The position numbers and the translations under genes were made by a program. A stretch of DNA of 55,611 nucleotides from Caecitellus pseudoparvulus (lineage: Eukaryota > Bigyra: Bicosoecida): assembly GCA_965644315.1 (NCBI GenBank), contig CBFFRQ010000211.1:1-55611 (forward strand), given 5' to 3'. Positions 32,901 through 43,490 of the stretch are shown here, in pieces (within the stretch, counting starts at the first letter, position 1; the number at the start of each line of letters is the position of its first letter). The notes below the pieces were generated by a model, which searched no databases, was not told where the DNA came from, and worked only from the letters and a program-made list of their open reading frames with translations.

Positions 32901-33424
32901 CGGGGGAGGAAAAGCCAGGGTACAGAACTCGCACGGCAAGCGGCGTTCCCTTCCAGCACGCACGTTGTAGCCCAGGTCCTCGCCTTGGACAGGTGCAGGG
33001 TCGTGGATGATGACTGAGTGTGGCCCAGCGAGAATCAAGTTCTTGGCTGTGCAGGGGGGAGCGGGGGCGCGGCACGTGCAGCTGGTGTGCCACCACGCCG
33101 ATCAGGCGCAAATGCCCTCGCCGGGAGCGGCGCCCGCCGGGACACTCACCGACTTCCACTGCGAGTCCCTTGGCTCCCACGATGAGGACGTCCATCTTGA
33201 TCAGCTTGCCCATCCTGTGCCCACACGTTCAAGGTGTGCTTGGCGTGTCAGCAGTTGGCGTGGTGGGCAGCACGGGACGTGGGAAGCACGCCCCTGCGCT
33301 GCCGCCAGCACGAGCTGGGAACGCACGTTTCCATGCCAAACACGCCAATTTGACGCGAGTACAGGTCTTGGTCGACGCCATCAGCGGCGGCGGCGCCAGT
33401 CCCGGTCGCGGCTGCTGCTGCCAT
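29913..33424 (-). CDS. UBA1: Ubiquitin-activating enzyme E1
   Basis: Four exons can be read: 33424-33327, 33214-33150, 33046-32964 and 32894-29913. All introns are GT-AG (112, 103 and 69 nt), and the last one stays open in frame. The product is about 1,075 residues, close to the usual 1,020-1,060. The N terminus reads DQDLYSRQIGVFGMETMGK, then LIVGAKGLAVEVAKNLILAG, the inactive adenylation half. The active adenylation half has VFVVGSGALGCEFLKNFALA and MDNIETSNLNRQFLF. The catalytic cysteine is in MCTLKNFPNQIEH at about residue 605, and the tail is a ubiquitin-fold domain. The enzyme adenylates ubiquitin with ATP and carries it as a thioester for transfer to E2 enzymes. Stop is TGA. It is downstream of TTLL on the same strand. 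Confidence 0.95.
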
Positions 33425-33665
33425 TGTGAGTGCGTAGCAACGTTCTGTGGTGCAGACGCTGGCCACGTTCAGTCGCCAGGGTCCTTCGGTTCGTCAAGCA
33501 GGCACTGCTGCGACATTGGGTGTAAGGTGAAGTTGTGGTGTGTGGATTTTTGGCCCAGCCCCGGGTTTGCTCGGCCCAGGACAGCCTCCCCCCCCGGCGC
33601 AGGCGTGTTTCTGACCCATTCCCAGAGCAATTGCGTCAGGCTTAGACACCGGCACCAGCCCACTG

Positions 33666-36233
33666 TTATCGCTGTCGCAAGGAACGTGCAGCCTGGGGTC
33701 CACTGCCTGCCACGGCGCTGTACAAACCTGGTGGCACGCCGCCCAGATCGCTGGCGGCCCGGCGTGGCATGCTCTGCGCCGAACCTGACCCACGTGGGTC
33801 TGGCGCGGCCTGTTCAGTCCACGGCACAGCCCGGGTCAAATCCTGACTCACTAGGGGCAGCACCACTCGTGACGCCACCCCTGCCCTCCGATCTCGAAGC
33901 ACGGCCGAGTGGTGGCGGGTGGGCTTGGCTCGGTGGCCGCTTCTTTGGCGGGAGGGCTGACGCGCTGGACTGCCGCTTGATGGCCGCAGACGTCCCTGGC
34001 CCGCACGCGGCGACGACGGCCGAGCTCCCCCCCGAGAGGCTGGCGGTGAGTGTGTGGAAATGGGGGTGAATGCGCGCTGCAACTTGGCCAGCGTGTGGGC
34101 GGGTGAGACACGTGGCGTGCGTTGGCGGCGGGGAGCGCTGAGCAAGCCCCTTCCTCCGCCAGAACGGGGCGGGTCGGATGTCTGTGGCGCAGCCCTTGGC
34201 GTAGCACCTCCAGCATCTTCGCCTTCCTCCTCCTCCCCCGCACTGCCCGCCTCGGCGTTGGCGGAAAATGCTGAGCGCAGCGCAAGCAGCCGAGCCTTCA
34301 GGAGCGAATCAGCGCCACCTCCCCGCAGGGCCGAGCGTGTCCCAGTGCCTGCCGTAAAAGCATCAGCTGCAGCCTCTGCGAACTGTGCGTAGGCTGTGGC
34401 CACATCGCCACCGGCCGCCACAACCCCTTGTAGTGTTGCATGTTGACCCGGCAACCGGTCATACGCCTCCGTGCCGTCTGTGCTGCTACGGGACGCCCCG
34501 CCATTCAACGCAGCAGCGAGGGCCTTGCTGTGCACTCGCCGCGTGAGGAGCGGGTCCAACTCGGCGTCCAGCGAGTCGTGGGGCGGGTACATGCGGCTGC
34601 AACCTGGCGCGACCAGCCCCTCAAACCACCGCCGCTTGGCTTCCACGGCCTGGTGCACCGTCATGCCTGCCACCAGCTCGCGCAGCGACGTAGGAGGGCC
34701 TGTCGCATCTGCCGCTCGCACTGCGTGGGCTGCCTCCTCGTCGGAGCTGCTGCTGTCGTCAGCGTCTGGCGTGCTAAGCTGACGAGCCGCCCTGCCAGCA
34801 GCTGACGCAAACACGCCAGCACTGCGCGTGGCAGAGTACAGGCGCGACTTGGACTGCTGCCGGGCTGCTGCGTCAGCCTTGCGTTTGTCGCTGGCCTTCA
34901 TGTTCACGAGGGCCAGCGCCTCGCGCACCAGGCGCCCCTTCACCGCCGTGTCCAGGCGGCTGTCGCACGCGAGTGAGGGTGAGTGGTTCACTTCAATCAG
35001 CCACGGGCGCAGCGCGTCGTCCAGCATGATGTCGCACCCCAGCACCTCAAAGCAGGCGCTGGACGTGAAGCTCTGACTGGGCTTCATCCCTGCGACCTGG
35101 GCGCCCCACCGCAGCCCTGTCGGGATGTCCACTCGGCTGCCATGCGGCCCGGCCACGGAGCGGTACACGTGCGCCAGTTTGGGCTGTGCGGCCAGCAACA
35201 TTTTTGTCAGCATGTGCCCAATACTGGCCCACACCTCCTCTGCGTTGTGACCTTGCTCGCCCAGCCACCTGCGAAACCACCGCAGGGTGCGCTTGCTGCC
35301 GCCAGCACCGCCTGCCTCGGCATCCGCCCCCACAAACCCCGCCGCGTGCTTGTTGATGGAGTAGTTGGTGAGGTGCATCGTCACATGGGACAGGTTGCCC
35401 TGACTCGGCGCCACGTACGGCGACGTGGCCAGGCGCACGAGGCCCTCCTGGAACAAGAACGCGCGCAACGGCCGCACCGACGTCACCAGCACGTACACGC
35501 GCAAATCGAACTTCAAGCCGTCGATGAGGAGGGGGCGGGAGATGTACCGCTGCACGACCTGGGGCTCGCGTGGGTCCACCCCCTCCCCTCGCTTGGTGAG
35601 GAAGATGCCCTTGCCCTGGCACCCTGCGTCTGGCTTGACGATGTACGTGCGGTGCTTGCCACGCCGCGCAGCCGCCTTTTTGAACTCCGTCCACTGCTCC
35701 GGCAGCACCCACGTCTGGGGCAGGAAGTTGTACTCTGCCTTGAACAGTCGCCCCATCACTCCCAGCGTGCGTGCCAGCCAAGCCTGCCGTGTGCGCAGCG
35801 TAGCACAGCTAAGTGTAAAATGCGCAGCAGCAGCAGAAGTGCGAGGCGGTTCAAACGCACCTTGCGGGCGAGAATGTGCATGCCTGGAAAGTGATTCAGC
35901 TTCTGGTGCCGCTTCAACCGCATGGCGCGCTCAGCCGACACTGACGTGTCCATCCACATCAAGTTCCAGGCCTGTGGAGGTGGCGTGGGGCGGTGTTGGC
36001 GTGGCGTGAAACGTGGTCAAACGGCACCGCTCGCAGCTGCCCCGCACCGTGCTGTCAGGGTCCTTGTCCACCACCCAGCCCCGCTCCCGCACAGCATGCT
36101 CTACAATGGCATACTTGCAGTTCGCAAGGTTCACCACCACCGTGCGAGGGCGCTTGCGCTTCGGCCGCGAAGTCGCGCCGCTTGCCTCGGACTTTGAGGC
36201 CCGAGGGCTGAGAGCGGCACTCCGCCGAGGCAT
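33666..36233 (-). CDS. Tubulin tyrosine ligase-like protein (TTLL6/13-type glutamylase)
   Basis: Three exons join in phase 0: 36233-36048, 35971-35861 and 35783-33666, with introns of 76 nt (GTGCGG) and 77 nt (GTGCGT). The product is about 804 residues. Exon 1 gives VVVNLANCKYAIVEHAV, exon 2 gives LMWMDTSVSAERAM and KLNHFPGM, and exon 3 gives ARTLGVMGRLFKAEYNFLP. The ATP-grasp core has IVKPDAGCQGKGIFL, RPLLIDGLKFDLRVYVL, HLTNYSIN and EVNHSPSLACDSRLD. The last motif is typical of TTLL6/TTLL13 polyglutamylases, which add glutamate chains to tubulin in axonemes. The C-terminal 350 residues or so are Ser/Arg/Pro-rich low complexity, possibly microtubule-binding. The gene starts 460 bp from the divergent gene at 36694. 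Confidence 0.9.
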
Positions 36234-36693
36234 GGCGCCTGGGCGGGTGTGCGGTGCCCCCAGAATGTGCTTCAGGGTCTTCTACAGGCAGGCATCACAC
36301 GTGGCAGGCGCCAGCGCACAGCCTCTCTAAGGACGCGCCGGGCGCGCCCCACTCAGTCGCCCCGGGAAACGCAAGTGAAACGGAAGGGAATTCGCTCGCC
36401 CGCAGAACTGCAGTCTTCAGGTGGTGCAACTGCAGGATTGGTGGATCAGACAGTCTATGTAGGTTTTATTCACGTGTTTTTGTTTTTGGTCAGCGCGAGC
36501 GCGGTTTGGAGCATCCCGACATCCTAGGCCAGACACGACCAACGCACTCTCCCGCGGTGCATTGCTGCGAAGAAGCTCCCAATTCGAACAGACTCAATCA
36601 ACAGCCCTTTACATACCCGAACCCTGAGGTCCCCTTCCTTCACCCCATTTCGTTCCTTTTTTTTCCGCACAAGGCACAAGCAATTTCCGCTGC
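36234..36693. promoter_or_regulatory. Divergent intergenic region between TTLL and the 105-residue protein gene
   Basis: The 460 bp between two ATGs on opposite strands contain no supported gene. The right half is AT-richer and includes a run of T just before the plus-strand start (about 36653-36665). It presumably carries both promoters. No specific element such as a TATA box can be defended. Confidence 0.4.
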
Positions 36694-37079
36694 ATGCAGC
36701 GCAAGGCTCTGCCGGGAGGGGGTCCCCGGTCTGCCTGGCATGATGCGGTGCTGCCGTACTTGAAACGAAGCTTGCTTCCTGGAGTCGTCTTTGGCGGCGC
36801 TGTCATGCTCGCTGTCTACTACCGCAGCGACATGGACTGGCTGCGCTGGCGGCAAGATGCCGCAGCCGTGCAACGAGTGGTGCGACGCCATGCACTTGAC
36901 GCCTATACACCACTGCCCCTACACTGCCCTGTTCCCTCCCTGCCCAGACTGCCGCCACGGGGCCGCTCTCGGCATCGGCACGAGCTGCGCTGCAGGGCCA
37001 GTACCACGTGCCAGCGGACGCCTACCCAACAACGCTGCCAGACGAGGAACAAGGCAACGCGTCACAGTCCAGCACGTGA
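36694..37079 (+). CDS. Small single-pass membrane protein, 105 residues, two exons
   Basis: Exon 1 is 36694-36879 and exon 2 is 36948-37079. The intron is 36880-36947 (68 nt, GTGCGA...CTGCCCAG), and both junctions are phase 0. Exon 1 encodes PYLKRSLLPGVVFGGAVML followed by AVYYRSDMDWLRW, one hydrophobic helix at about residues 28-44 with basic residues before it. Exon 2 encodes a polar tail (QGQYHVPADAYPTTLPDEE) ending in TGA. The layout resembles small inner-mitochondrial-membrane or ER proteins, but I recognise no family. A one-exon reading of the same start would run to 37305 with an unconvincing tail, so the spliced model is preferred. Confidence 0.55.
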
Positions 37080-37547
37080 CCTCTCAACGTTCACCTGCTG
37101 CTTTCGTTTGCAAGAGGCCCTCCCAGTGCCGTGCCGTGCTTCTGTCGCATGGCCACTCAAACCGCCGGCAAACTGCAGCGCTGCATCTCCGCTGCATTCG
37201 ATCACGCCCCTCGGGGGCATTCAGAGGAACATCCAGGGAATTGCATGTGAAGCACCCCTGAAGGCCGTACAAAGAACGGGGACCTCCAAACGGTGTGCTG
37301 TGTGATCGACTGCAGAGCTCTTCTCTCATCGTGATTGGGCTTCGCAGTGGGAGGGGGGGCGCAATGCGCCAGGTCCAACCAGAAACACCCTGACTGCAAT
37401 TCAGAACGCCCAGCTAGCATATCACGGGCTGCCCTTCTCGCCCTCGCTGCCTGCTGCCTGCCTTGCCCTGGCCTTGCAGCGGAATTTGAAGGCGGCCAGT
37501 CTCCGCCCACACAGCAAGCGCCCTGCACGCCCGCGCCACTGTGCGGC
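37080..37547. other. Gene-free interval upstream of the coiled-coil-like gene
   Basis: A frame is open through the second half but lacks an ATG; its first triplet, at 37335, is TTG. I therefore treat 37080-37547 as the 3' flank of the small membrane protein gene plus the 5' leader of the next gene. No other feature is visible. Confidence 0.4.
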
Positions 37548-38966
37548 ATGGCCAGTGCCAGCGTCTCGAGCTCCACGTGGAGTACCATCTCAAGCCAGCA
37601 GGAGGATGATGCCGGCAGCCAGGCCTCAGTGGACAGCATCGAGATGAGCCTGGGAGCAATGGACGCATTCCTGCGGATGCTGGCAGCAGAGACGGGCGGG
37701 CCTGAGCGCCCCACCACTGCCCCTGCAAAGGCCTCCCCGGGAAACTTGACCTCTGCTTCAAATCTCCGAGCGCCGCCCAAGCCCCTTCGCCAGCAGTTGG
37801 CTGGGCCCCACGAACCAGGGCACGACAAGGTGCCGCCCACCCCTACCGAGCTGCCCGTGACCACGCCGGCACATGGCCCCACACACCAGCCAGTGAGCGC
37901 GGGCGACCCTGGCCCCAGCACCATCAGCCCAGCAGTGTTCAACGACGATGCTGGCGCCTTGTCGCGCGGCAAGGCGCGTGCTTCTCGGCTCACAGCGCCG
38001 CGCCAAGAGCTGCTCTTCACCTCCCCCGCCAAGCCCGCGCCCACCTCCGCACAGCACTACTACATCCAGCCTGGGCGGGGCGACATCGTGCTGGAAATCA
38101 CCCATGGTGACGACGGCTCCCCCTCCCTGTCCGTGGTGCCTGCCGAGGAGGCGCCCCCCTCGTCTCCTGCGACGCGCTCGCCCGCCCTTCCCGACCGCGA
38201 GGAGGACAGTCTCCAGGGACACATGCAGGCTGCACAGCGTGCCCTGGACGACGTGCAGGCGGCCGAAGTGGACTTGGAGACGCACCTGCAGAGCATGCGT
38301 GATATGCTAGCTGAGGCTGCCGAGGAGGCGCCTGCACTGGACTGGACGTCACCCGCCCGCTCCGAACGGCCCGCCCCCCCTCCCCACGACGAAAGCCACG
38401 ACAGCTCCACCTTGGACTCTACTACCAGTAGTCCTGCACCCCACGCCGCGCCCGCCCCCCAGCCCGCCCGTGACGCCAGCGAATGGGATGGACAGGTGGC
38501 CCAGGCGAGACTGAGCCAGCTGGATGCACGCACACACTCACTGGCGCACCGGCTGCAGAGCATCGCCGCTGGCTTCGGCGTGGCCCCCGCGCCGCCCGCA
38601 GCAGGGGCAAACCTCCCCCCCCTCTCCCCCCAAGAGACACTGCTGCGCTCCCTGCGAGCCAAGTGCATGGCAGAGGCAGCTGCTCACCGGTCGGCCCAGG
38701 TGGCCCATGCCGAGCGACGGCGGCGCCTGCTGGCACAGTGCGCAGTGGAGCAGGCCCACGTGGCCTTGCACGCCGCCAATGGCCAGGTGGACGTCTTCGC
38801 TCAGTCTGCTGCCAGGAGCCTGGTGCAAGCAGCGGTACAGGCGCGGACCAGGCGCACAGCCCGCAGAGGGCCGCGGACCCGCTCCCGCCGCCGCAAACGC
38901 CCACAGCGCCAGACGGCCAAGCACACCAGCAGTGCAGCCCAGGCCCGGCGGCCGTGGGTGAATTGA
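37548..38966 (+). CDS. Low-complexity protein with helical, probably coiled-coil segments (unknown function)
   Basis: The first ATG is 37548, giving 472 residues. The protein starts with a Ser-rich stretch (MASASVSSSTWSTISSQQ). Pro/Ala/Ser-rich linkers follow. Helical segments with heptad-like spacing include QAAQRALDDVQAAEVDLE at about residue 230 and others around 330 (QARLSQLDARTHSLAHRL) and 380 (AEAAAHRSAQVAHAERRR). The C terminus is very basic (RTRRTARRGPRTRSRRRK). No enzyme motif or signal peptide is seen. It could be a structural or centrosome/cilium-type scaffold, but that is only a guess. It is convergent with the transporter gene, 141 bp away. Confidence 0.55.
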   Translation: MASASVSSSTWSTISSQQEDDAGSQASVDSIEMSLGAMDAFLRMLAAETGGPERPTTAPAKASPGNLTSASNLRAPPKPLRQQLAGPHEPGHDKVPPTPTELPVTTPAHGPTHQPVSAGDPGPSTISPAVFNDDAGALSRGKARASRLTAPRQELLFTSPAKPAPTSAQHYYIQPGRGDIVLEITHGDDGSPSLSVVPAEEAPPSSPATRSPALPDREEDSLQGHMQAAQRALDDVQAAEVDLETHLQSMRDMLAEAAEEAPALDWTSPARSERPAPPPHDESHDSSTLDSTTSSPAPHAAPAPQPARDASEWDGQVAQARLSQLDARTHSLAHRLQSIAAGFGVAPAPPAAGANLPPLSPQETLLRSLRAKCMAEAAAHRSAQVAHAERRRRLLAQCAVEQAHVALHAANGQVDVFAQSAARSLVQAAVQARTRRTARRGPRTRSRRRKRPQRQTAKHTSSAAQARRPWVN

Positions 38967-39107
38967 CTCAGGCACAGCACGTGCATTCGAAACAGCCCCG
39001 GCCCACGCTGGTCGTGCAGCATGCGCCGGGGCCCGGGCGGAACGCATTACAGAAGAACATTTATGCGAGTATGGGAGGCGGCGGTGGTGGCTGCTTCGGC
39101 ACTGGCC

Positions 39108-41478
39108 TCACCAGAAAGCCAGCAGCAGCCCCAGGCTAGCGACAATGGCCACCCCGTGCGCCACCTGCCACGCCATGGCCTCAGAGGCTTTCGCGGCGGC
39201 GACGGTGTCCACGGCCCCAAAGGGGGGCGGCTGCTGCTGGCCCTCGAAGGAGACATCCGCTGCCTCCGCACCCCCTCCCACCAGAGCAGCATCCTCTGCC
39301 TCCTCAGCAGAGGGCGAGCTAGCCATGCCCTGGCTGCTGGCAGCGGCGGAGCCCGCCCCCTCCAGCTCCAAATCCAGCACCACATCCTCCTCATCCTCCT
39401 CATCTAGACCCCGTGCAGCCACAGCAGCATACGTGGCGCCGCCTCCTCCGGCCCAGGCACCCCCTGGCGCCGCCCGGGTGGACGCTGAGGATGCAGCGAC
39501 GCCCCCGCGACCGCCCGCAGACAGCGCTCGGCGTGTGTCTGCAGCTGACAGCTCCTCGGCCAACGCCTCGTCCAGGTGCCCTTGCCAGGCCTGTGGCGCA
39601 CGCCATGCCATGAAGCGCAGTGTCGGCAGGGCCAGGCCCTTGGGCGGCGCGGCACTGGAGGCACATGCGGCGACAGCCGCAGCCAGGGCAGTCATCAGCA
39701 CCTGCACGGTGCTCTGCACAGCCAAGTAGGTGAAGACAGAGGACACGCCAAAGGTCCACTGCCAGCCGTTCAGGGCGTCCAGGTGCCCCGCTGTCGGGGC
39801 AGAGGCCGCCTGTGCCAGGATAGGCGCCACGACAGGCACGGTAACGAGGCGGCACAGGGCGATGAGGTGCGCCACAACCACGCCGGTCGCGGCGCCAGCC
39901 GACGTAAGGGTGGGCATCAGCATGCCAGACACGGCCGCCACGACGAGGGGGGTGCCGAATGTGAAGGCGCTGTCAAAGACAGTGGTCAGTTGGGGGGCGC
40001 TGCCGCCAGCAGGCGTCACCTGCCCTAGCCACGCCAGGCTCAGCAGGCCGAGAGGCAGAATGACGGCAGCCCACACCAGGCGGTTGCGGGCCGTGAGGAT
40101 GGGGCCCTTGGTCAGGCCTTCACCGCCATCGCCACCGCCAGTCTGCCCTGCAATGTGCGCCTGCAGCGGAAAGGTGGCAGGCATGCACGGCACCAGCACC
40201 TGCCGCAGCAACAGCTGCCCTGCGCCACGCAGCGTGACGGCCACCCGCACGACGAGGGCTGCCAGGAGGCTGGCAGTGAGCAGGCCGCGGAAGCCCGAGG
40301 GCAGCACCAGCATGCTCATGGCTGCAGTGGTGGCCTGCTGGAAGGAGCAGGGGCGCCCCGCCTCGCCACAGCCCAGCGTGCGCCCCAGACGCAGACGCGC
40401 CACGGTGCCGGCAAAGGCCGTGAAGACAAAGAGGAGGGGGGCGCCGCACGCGACAAGCGTGGCAGTGCGTGCTGGGCTGCTGCGGGCTGCGGCCACTGCC
40501 TGGGCTGTGGCGGGGTTGCCCACCAGCAGCCACAGCAATGCAAGCGGCACGCCGAAGAGCAGGGCGGGCCAGGAGACGTCCACGGCCCAGGGGCGAGCGG
40601 CCACTGCCGCGTGTGAGGCAGGGGGCTGGCCGATGTCCAGGAACGTCGTGTCCATGCCCAGCTTCACGGCGTGCTGGGAGGTTTGCATGGTGAACTCGAG
40701 GGACGTCGCGCCACCTGCCATGGACAGGGCCAGACTGCCCAGCAGAGTGCCAGCGATGAGCAGGCCACTGGCCAGGACCAGGGCCAGGTTGGCAAGTGTG
40801 ACTTGGGTCGGGGACAGCATGGCCAGGAGGGTGCCCAGGCACACCAGCAGGCTGACGCTGCTGGCTGGCGTCCAGTTCATAGCGGGGGTCAGCCACGTCG
40901 CCCCAGACACCAACAGCGCCATGGTGCCGATGAGCAGCACCAGCACAGACACCCCCGTCGCGTACATGGCAAAGAGCGGGTCGAAGCGGATGCTCAGGTA
41001 GCCTGGCACGTCGGCAGCGCCCACTCGACGCAGGGTGGGCCACACCACCCACGCCACGCCGGCCAGCACCAGCGGCAGGAGCAGGTACGGTGCAGCTGCG
41101 GAAACGCCGACGGACGTCGCATACTGCACGATGCTTGAGGGGCCAGCTTGCCTGTTGCGAGGGCGGGTGTGGCCGGGTGAGCGTGACAGGAGGGTGATGC
41201 GCGGAGCGGCACAGCACGCACCAATCCACCCCGACGAGCAGCAGCATGCAGGCGACTGCCGGCGAGGACAGCGGCCAGTGCGCCTCAAAGGGGGCCTTCC
41301 CCGCCCACAGAATGCCACGCCTGGCAGTCCACTCCCTGCGCAGGGCGTAGCCTGCTGCTGCCACGGCCAGCAGGCTGAAGATGACCACTACAGCCACGTC
41401 GCCCTGCGACAGCTGCAGCACCGCCGCCAGCCGCCCAGAGGGCGTGCTAATGGGGGTCGCGGGCGGAGAGCCAGACAT
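39108..41478 (-). CDS. Sodium:solute symporter family-like transporter
   Basis: Exon 1 is 41478-41222 and exon 2 is 41151-39108. The intron 41221-41152 is 70 nt (GTGCGT...CAACAG) with a phase-2 junction that rebuilds VGVDWQAGPSSIVQ. The product is about 766 residues with 12 or more hydrophobic helices. SSF/SLC5-like features are VPGYLSIRFDPLFAMY after the third helix, PASSVSLLVCLGTLLAML, and GNPATAQAVAAARSSPA. The last resembles the DQ..vQR loop, but with Asn-Pro in place of Asp-Gln. After the core comes an acidic, low-complexity cytoplasmic stretch (DEEDEEDVVLDLELEG) and a final helix (VAIVASLGLLLAFW). Substrate cannot be told. It is divergent from the pseudouridine synthase gene, 235 bp away. 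Confidence 0.7.
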
Positions 41479-41713
41479 CCTAGTGTGGGCTATGGAGGGT
41501 TGGAGCTGCGCCGGGCAGGCCGCTGAGGGCCGCTGCTGTGGTGCTCAGCAGCTGATTCAGCTGAGCTCACGGGGCTCGACGCTCGGCAACGCTGGGACAG
41601 CGCCGTGTGCAAATTCAAAGCGCAAAGTGCATGTACGCAAGTTGGGAGAAGTACTGTGGTGAACGGAGTGCACCAAGCTGCAGCCTCCGTCTGGCACCCC
41701 CCCTCCCTGCGCC

Positions 41714-42882
41714 ATGGCGCTCGCACGTGCAGGGGCCCGAAGTCTGAACGTTTCGCTGGTGTTTCGCGGCAGCATGCGAGGCATGTCCGTGGCCGCCAGC
41801 CCCTTCCTGAAAGAGCTGTTGGAACCAGTCTCTGAGATGCGTGCAGACAATGTGCTGAAGCAGTATGGCCTTGCAGAGCGGCGGTCTGCACGGTCCTTCC
41901 TCCGCAAGCACCAGGTGCTGGAGCAGTCAGACGGGCAGGCAGCGCCCTCCCGCGTCCTCACTGCCGCCACAAAGGTGAACCCAGCAAACCTGACAGGTGC
42001 GGCACCCATGCATTGTGGCCTCTGCCTGTGCGCGCTCGCAACTTCCCCCCCTCCATGCTCTGCGCAGTGGACGGCGAGCCGCTGCCCTTCACACAGCCCC
42101 TGCACCTCGCCATGTACAAGCCAGCCGGAGTCAGCTGCACCCACGCAGAAGACGAGGGGCCCACAGTGTTCGACATGCTGCCTGGCATGTTCCAGCTGCG
42201 CAAGCCGCGCCTGCAGTGCGTCGGGCGCCTGGACCGTGCCACGACCGGGCTGCTGCTGTTCACGCAGAGTGGCCAGCTGAACCACCGCATCACAGCGCCC
42301 AGCAAGGGCGTGCCCAAGGTGTATAAAGTGCGCACAGCAGCGCCGCTGTGTGCGTCTGGACGGGAAGCGGCCGCTTTCGCGTCAGGCGCCCTCACGTTAG
42401 AGGATGGCTCGGTGTGCAGGCCGGCCACTCTCACCCCGCACCCCGCCGACCCACACTGGTGCCAGGTGACTCTGCACCAGGGCATGTACCACCAAGTGCG
42501 TCGCATGTTCGCTGCGGTGGGGCATGCCGTCGTGGCGCTGCACCGCTCCGCCGTCGGACCCCTGTCCCTGGAGGGCATGGGGCTCCTGCCTGGCGACTGG
42601 CGCCCACTGCAGCACAGCGAGCTGGCGGCCCTGGCTCGGGCCACAGACAGCAGTCCAGCCCTGCCCCCCACCACAGCTCGGCGCCTGTCCATCGCTGAAG
42701 CAGCGGCGGGCGTGCTGGCCAGCGACGGCCGCCCAGACTTGGGCCTAGTCCAGGATGCAGGGGACTTCCAGACCTCTGCCTCGGCGCTCTTCTCCGCCTC
42801 CACTGCTGCTCAGCGGGCGGAGAAGGCGGCGCAGGTGCAGCGTGGGGCTCAGCGGGAGGTGACGTCGCAGACTGAGCGGTGA
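41714..42882 (+). CDS. RsuA/RluB-type pseudouridine synthase, probably organellar
   Basis: Exon 1 is 41714-41996 and exon 2 is 42068-42882. The intron is 71 nt (GTGCGG...GCGCAG) with a phase-1 junction. The product is 365 residues. The N terminus is Arg/Ser/Ala-rich without acidic residues (MALARAGARSLNVSLVFRGS), like a mitochondrial or plastid presequence. An S4 RNA-binding domain follows (MRADNVLKQYGLAERRSARS). Then come MYKPAGVSCTH and GRLDRATTGLLLF, whose catalytic Asp is at about residue 150, and QGMYHQVRRMFAAVGHAV, the typical QVRRM motif. The enzyme converts uridine to pseudouridine in rRNA. About 60 Ala-rich residues trail the catalytic domain. Confidence 0.88.
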
Positions 42883-43490
42883 GTGGGAGCATGTTTCCAG
42901 TGTGCTCGCCGGCCCCGCTCTCACCCGCAAACTGTGTTCAGTCATGGCCAGCGGGTACGTGCCATGAGAAGAGGACATTTGCATCGACGCAATCGCGGGT
43001 TGGACCTCCACACAGTGTTGGGGGTTGGCCTCGCCAACTCTCCTTGGATTGTCTGCGGCACGGAACGCGGCGCCAGCCTGAGCATGCCGAGCAGACACAC
43101 CCACACTGCAACAATACCTGGCTCTTACCAGGCTGGGATTCTCAGGGGTGCCCAGGAAGTTCTTTCCACACTTTTTGTTGAGATGCCTGACATCAGATCG
43201 AGCGGATTCGCACACAATTGACATGCCTGACACCAAAATGCACCTCAACTATGTCCCACACACACCTGTGATATCAATGCACATCCGCACATCATCGTGT
43301 CTGGCGCCTTGTCTCCACTCCTGGCCGCCACAGGTGAGCGTGCACTGGTGCAAGTGCGGAAGTTGCACCCTCACACGTCAAGTGCGACAGCGCCACCCTG
43401 ATACCCAGCACACCTTCCCACTGCTTCCACCCCGCAGGCGCTAGCTACATAGCACTGCCGCTCTTTATCAGACCCCCGCCATCCATCGTC
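42883..43490. other. Gene-free interval
   Basis: 608 bp between two plus-strand genes contain only short frames with no recognisable domain on either strand. A pyrimidine-rich stretch ending in CCGCAG lies about 55 bp before ATG 43491, so a 5' leader intron is possible but unproven. No RNA gene or repeat is seen. Confidence 0.35.

Noticed and set aside
29868-33017. 1,049-codon plus-strand frame opposite the E1 gene
   Set aside because: It is the antisense shadow of E1. Its translation is His/Val/Gly-rich without domains, while the minus strand gives every E1 motif and proper introns.
38483-39139. 218-residue frame overlapping the end of the coiled-coil-like gene
   Set aside because: It lies mostly inside the 37548-38966 gene in another frame and shows only low-complexity Gly/Pro/Ala residues.
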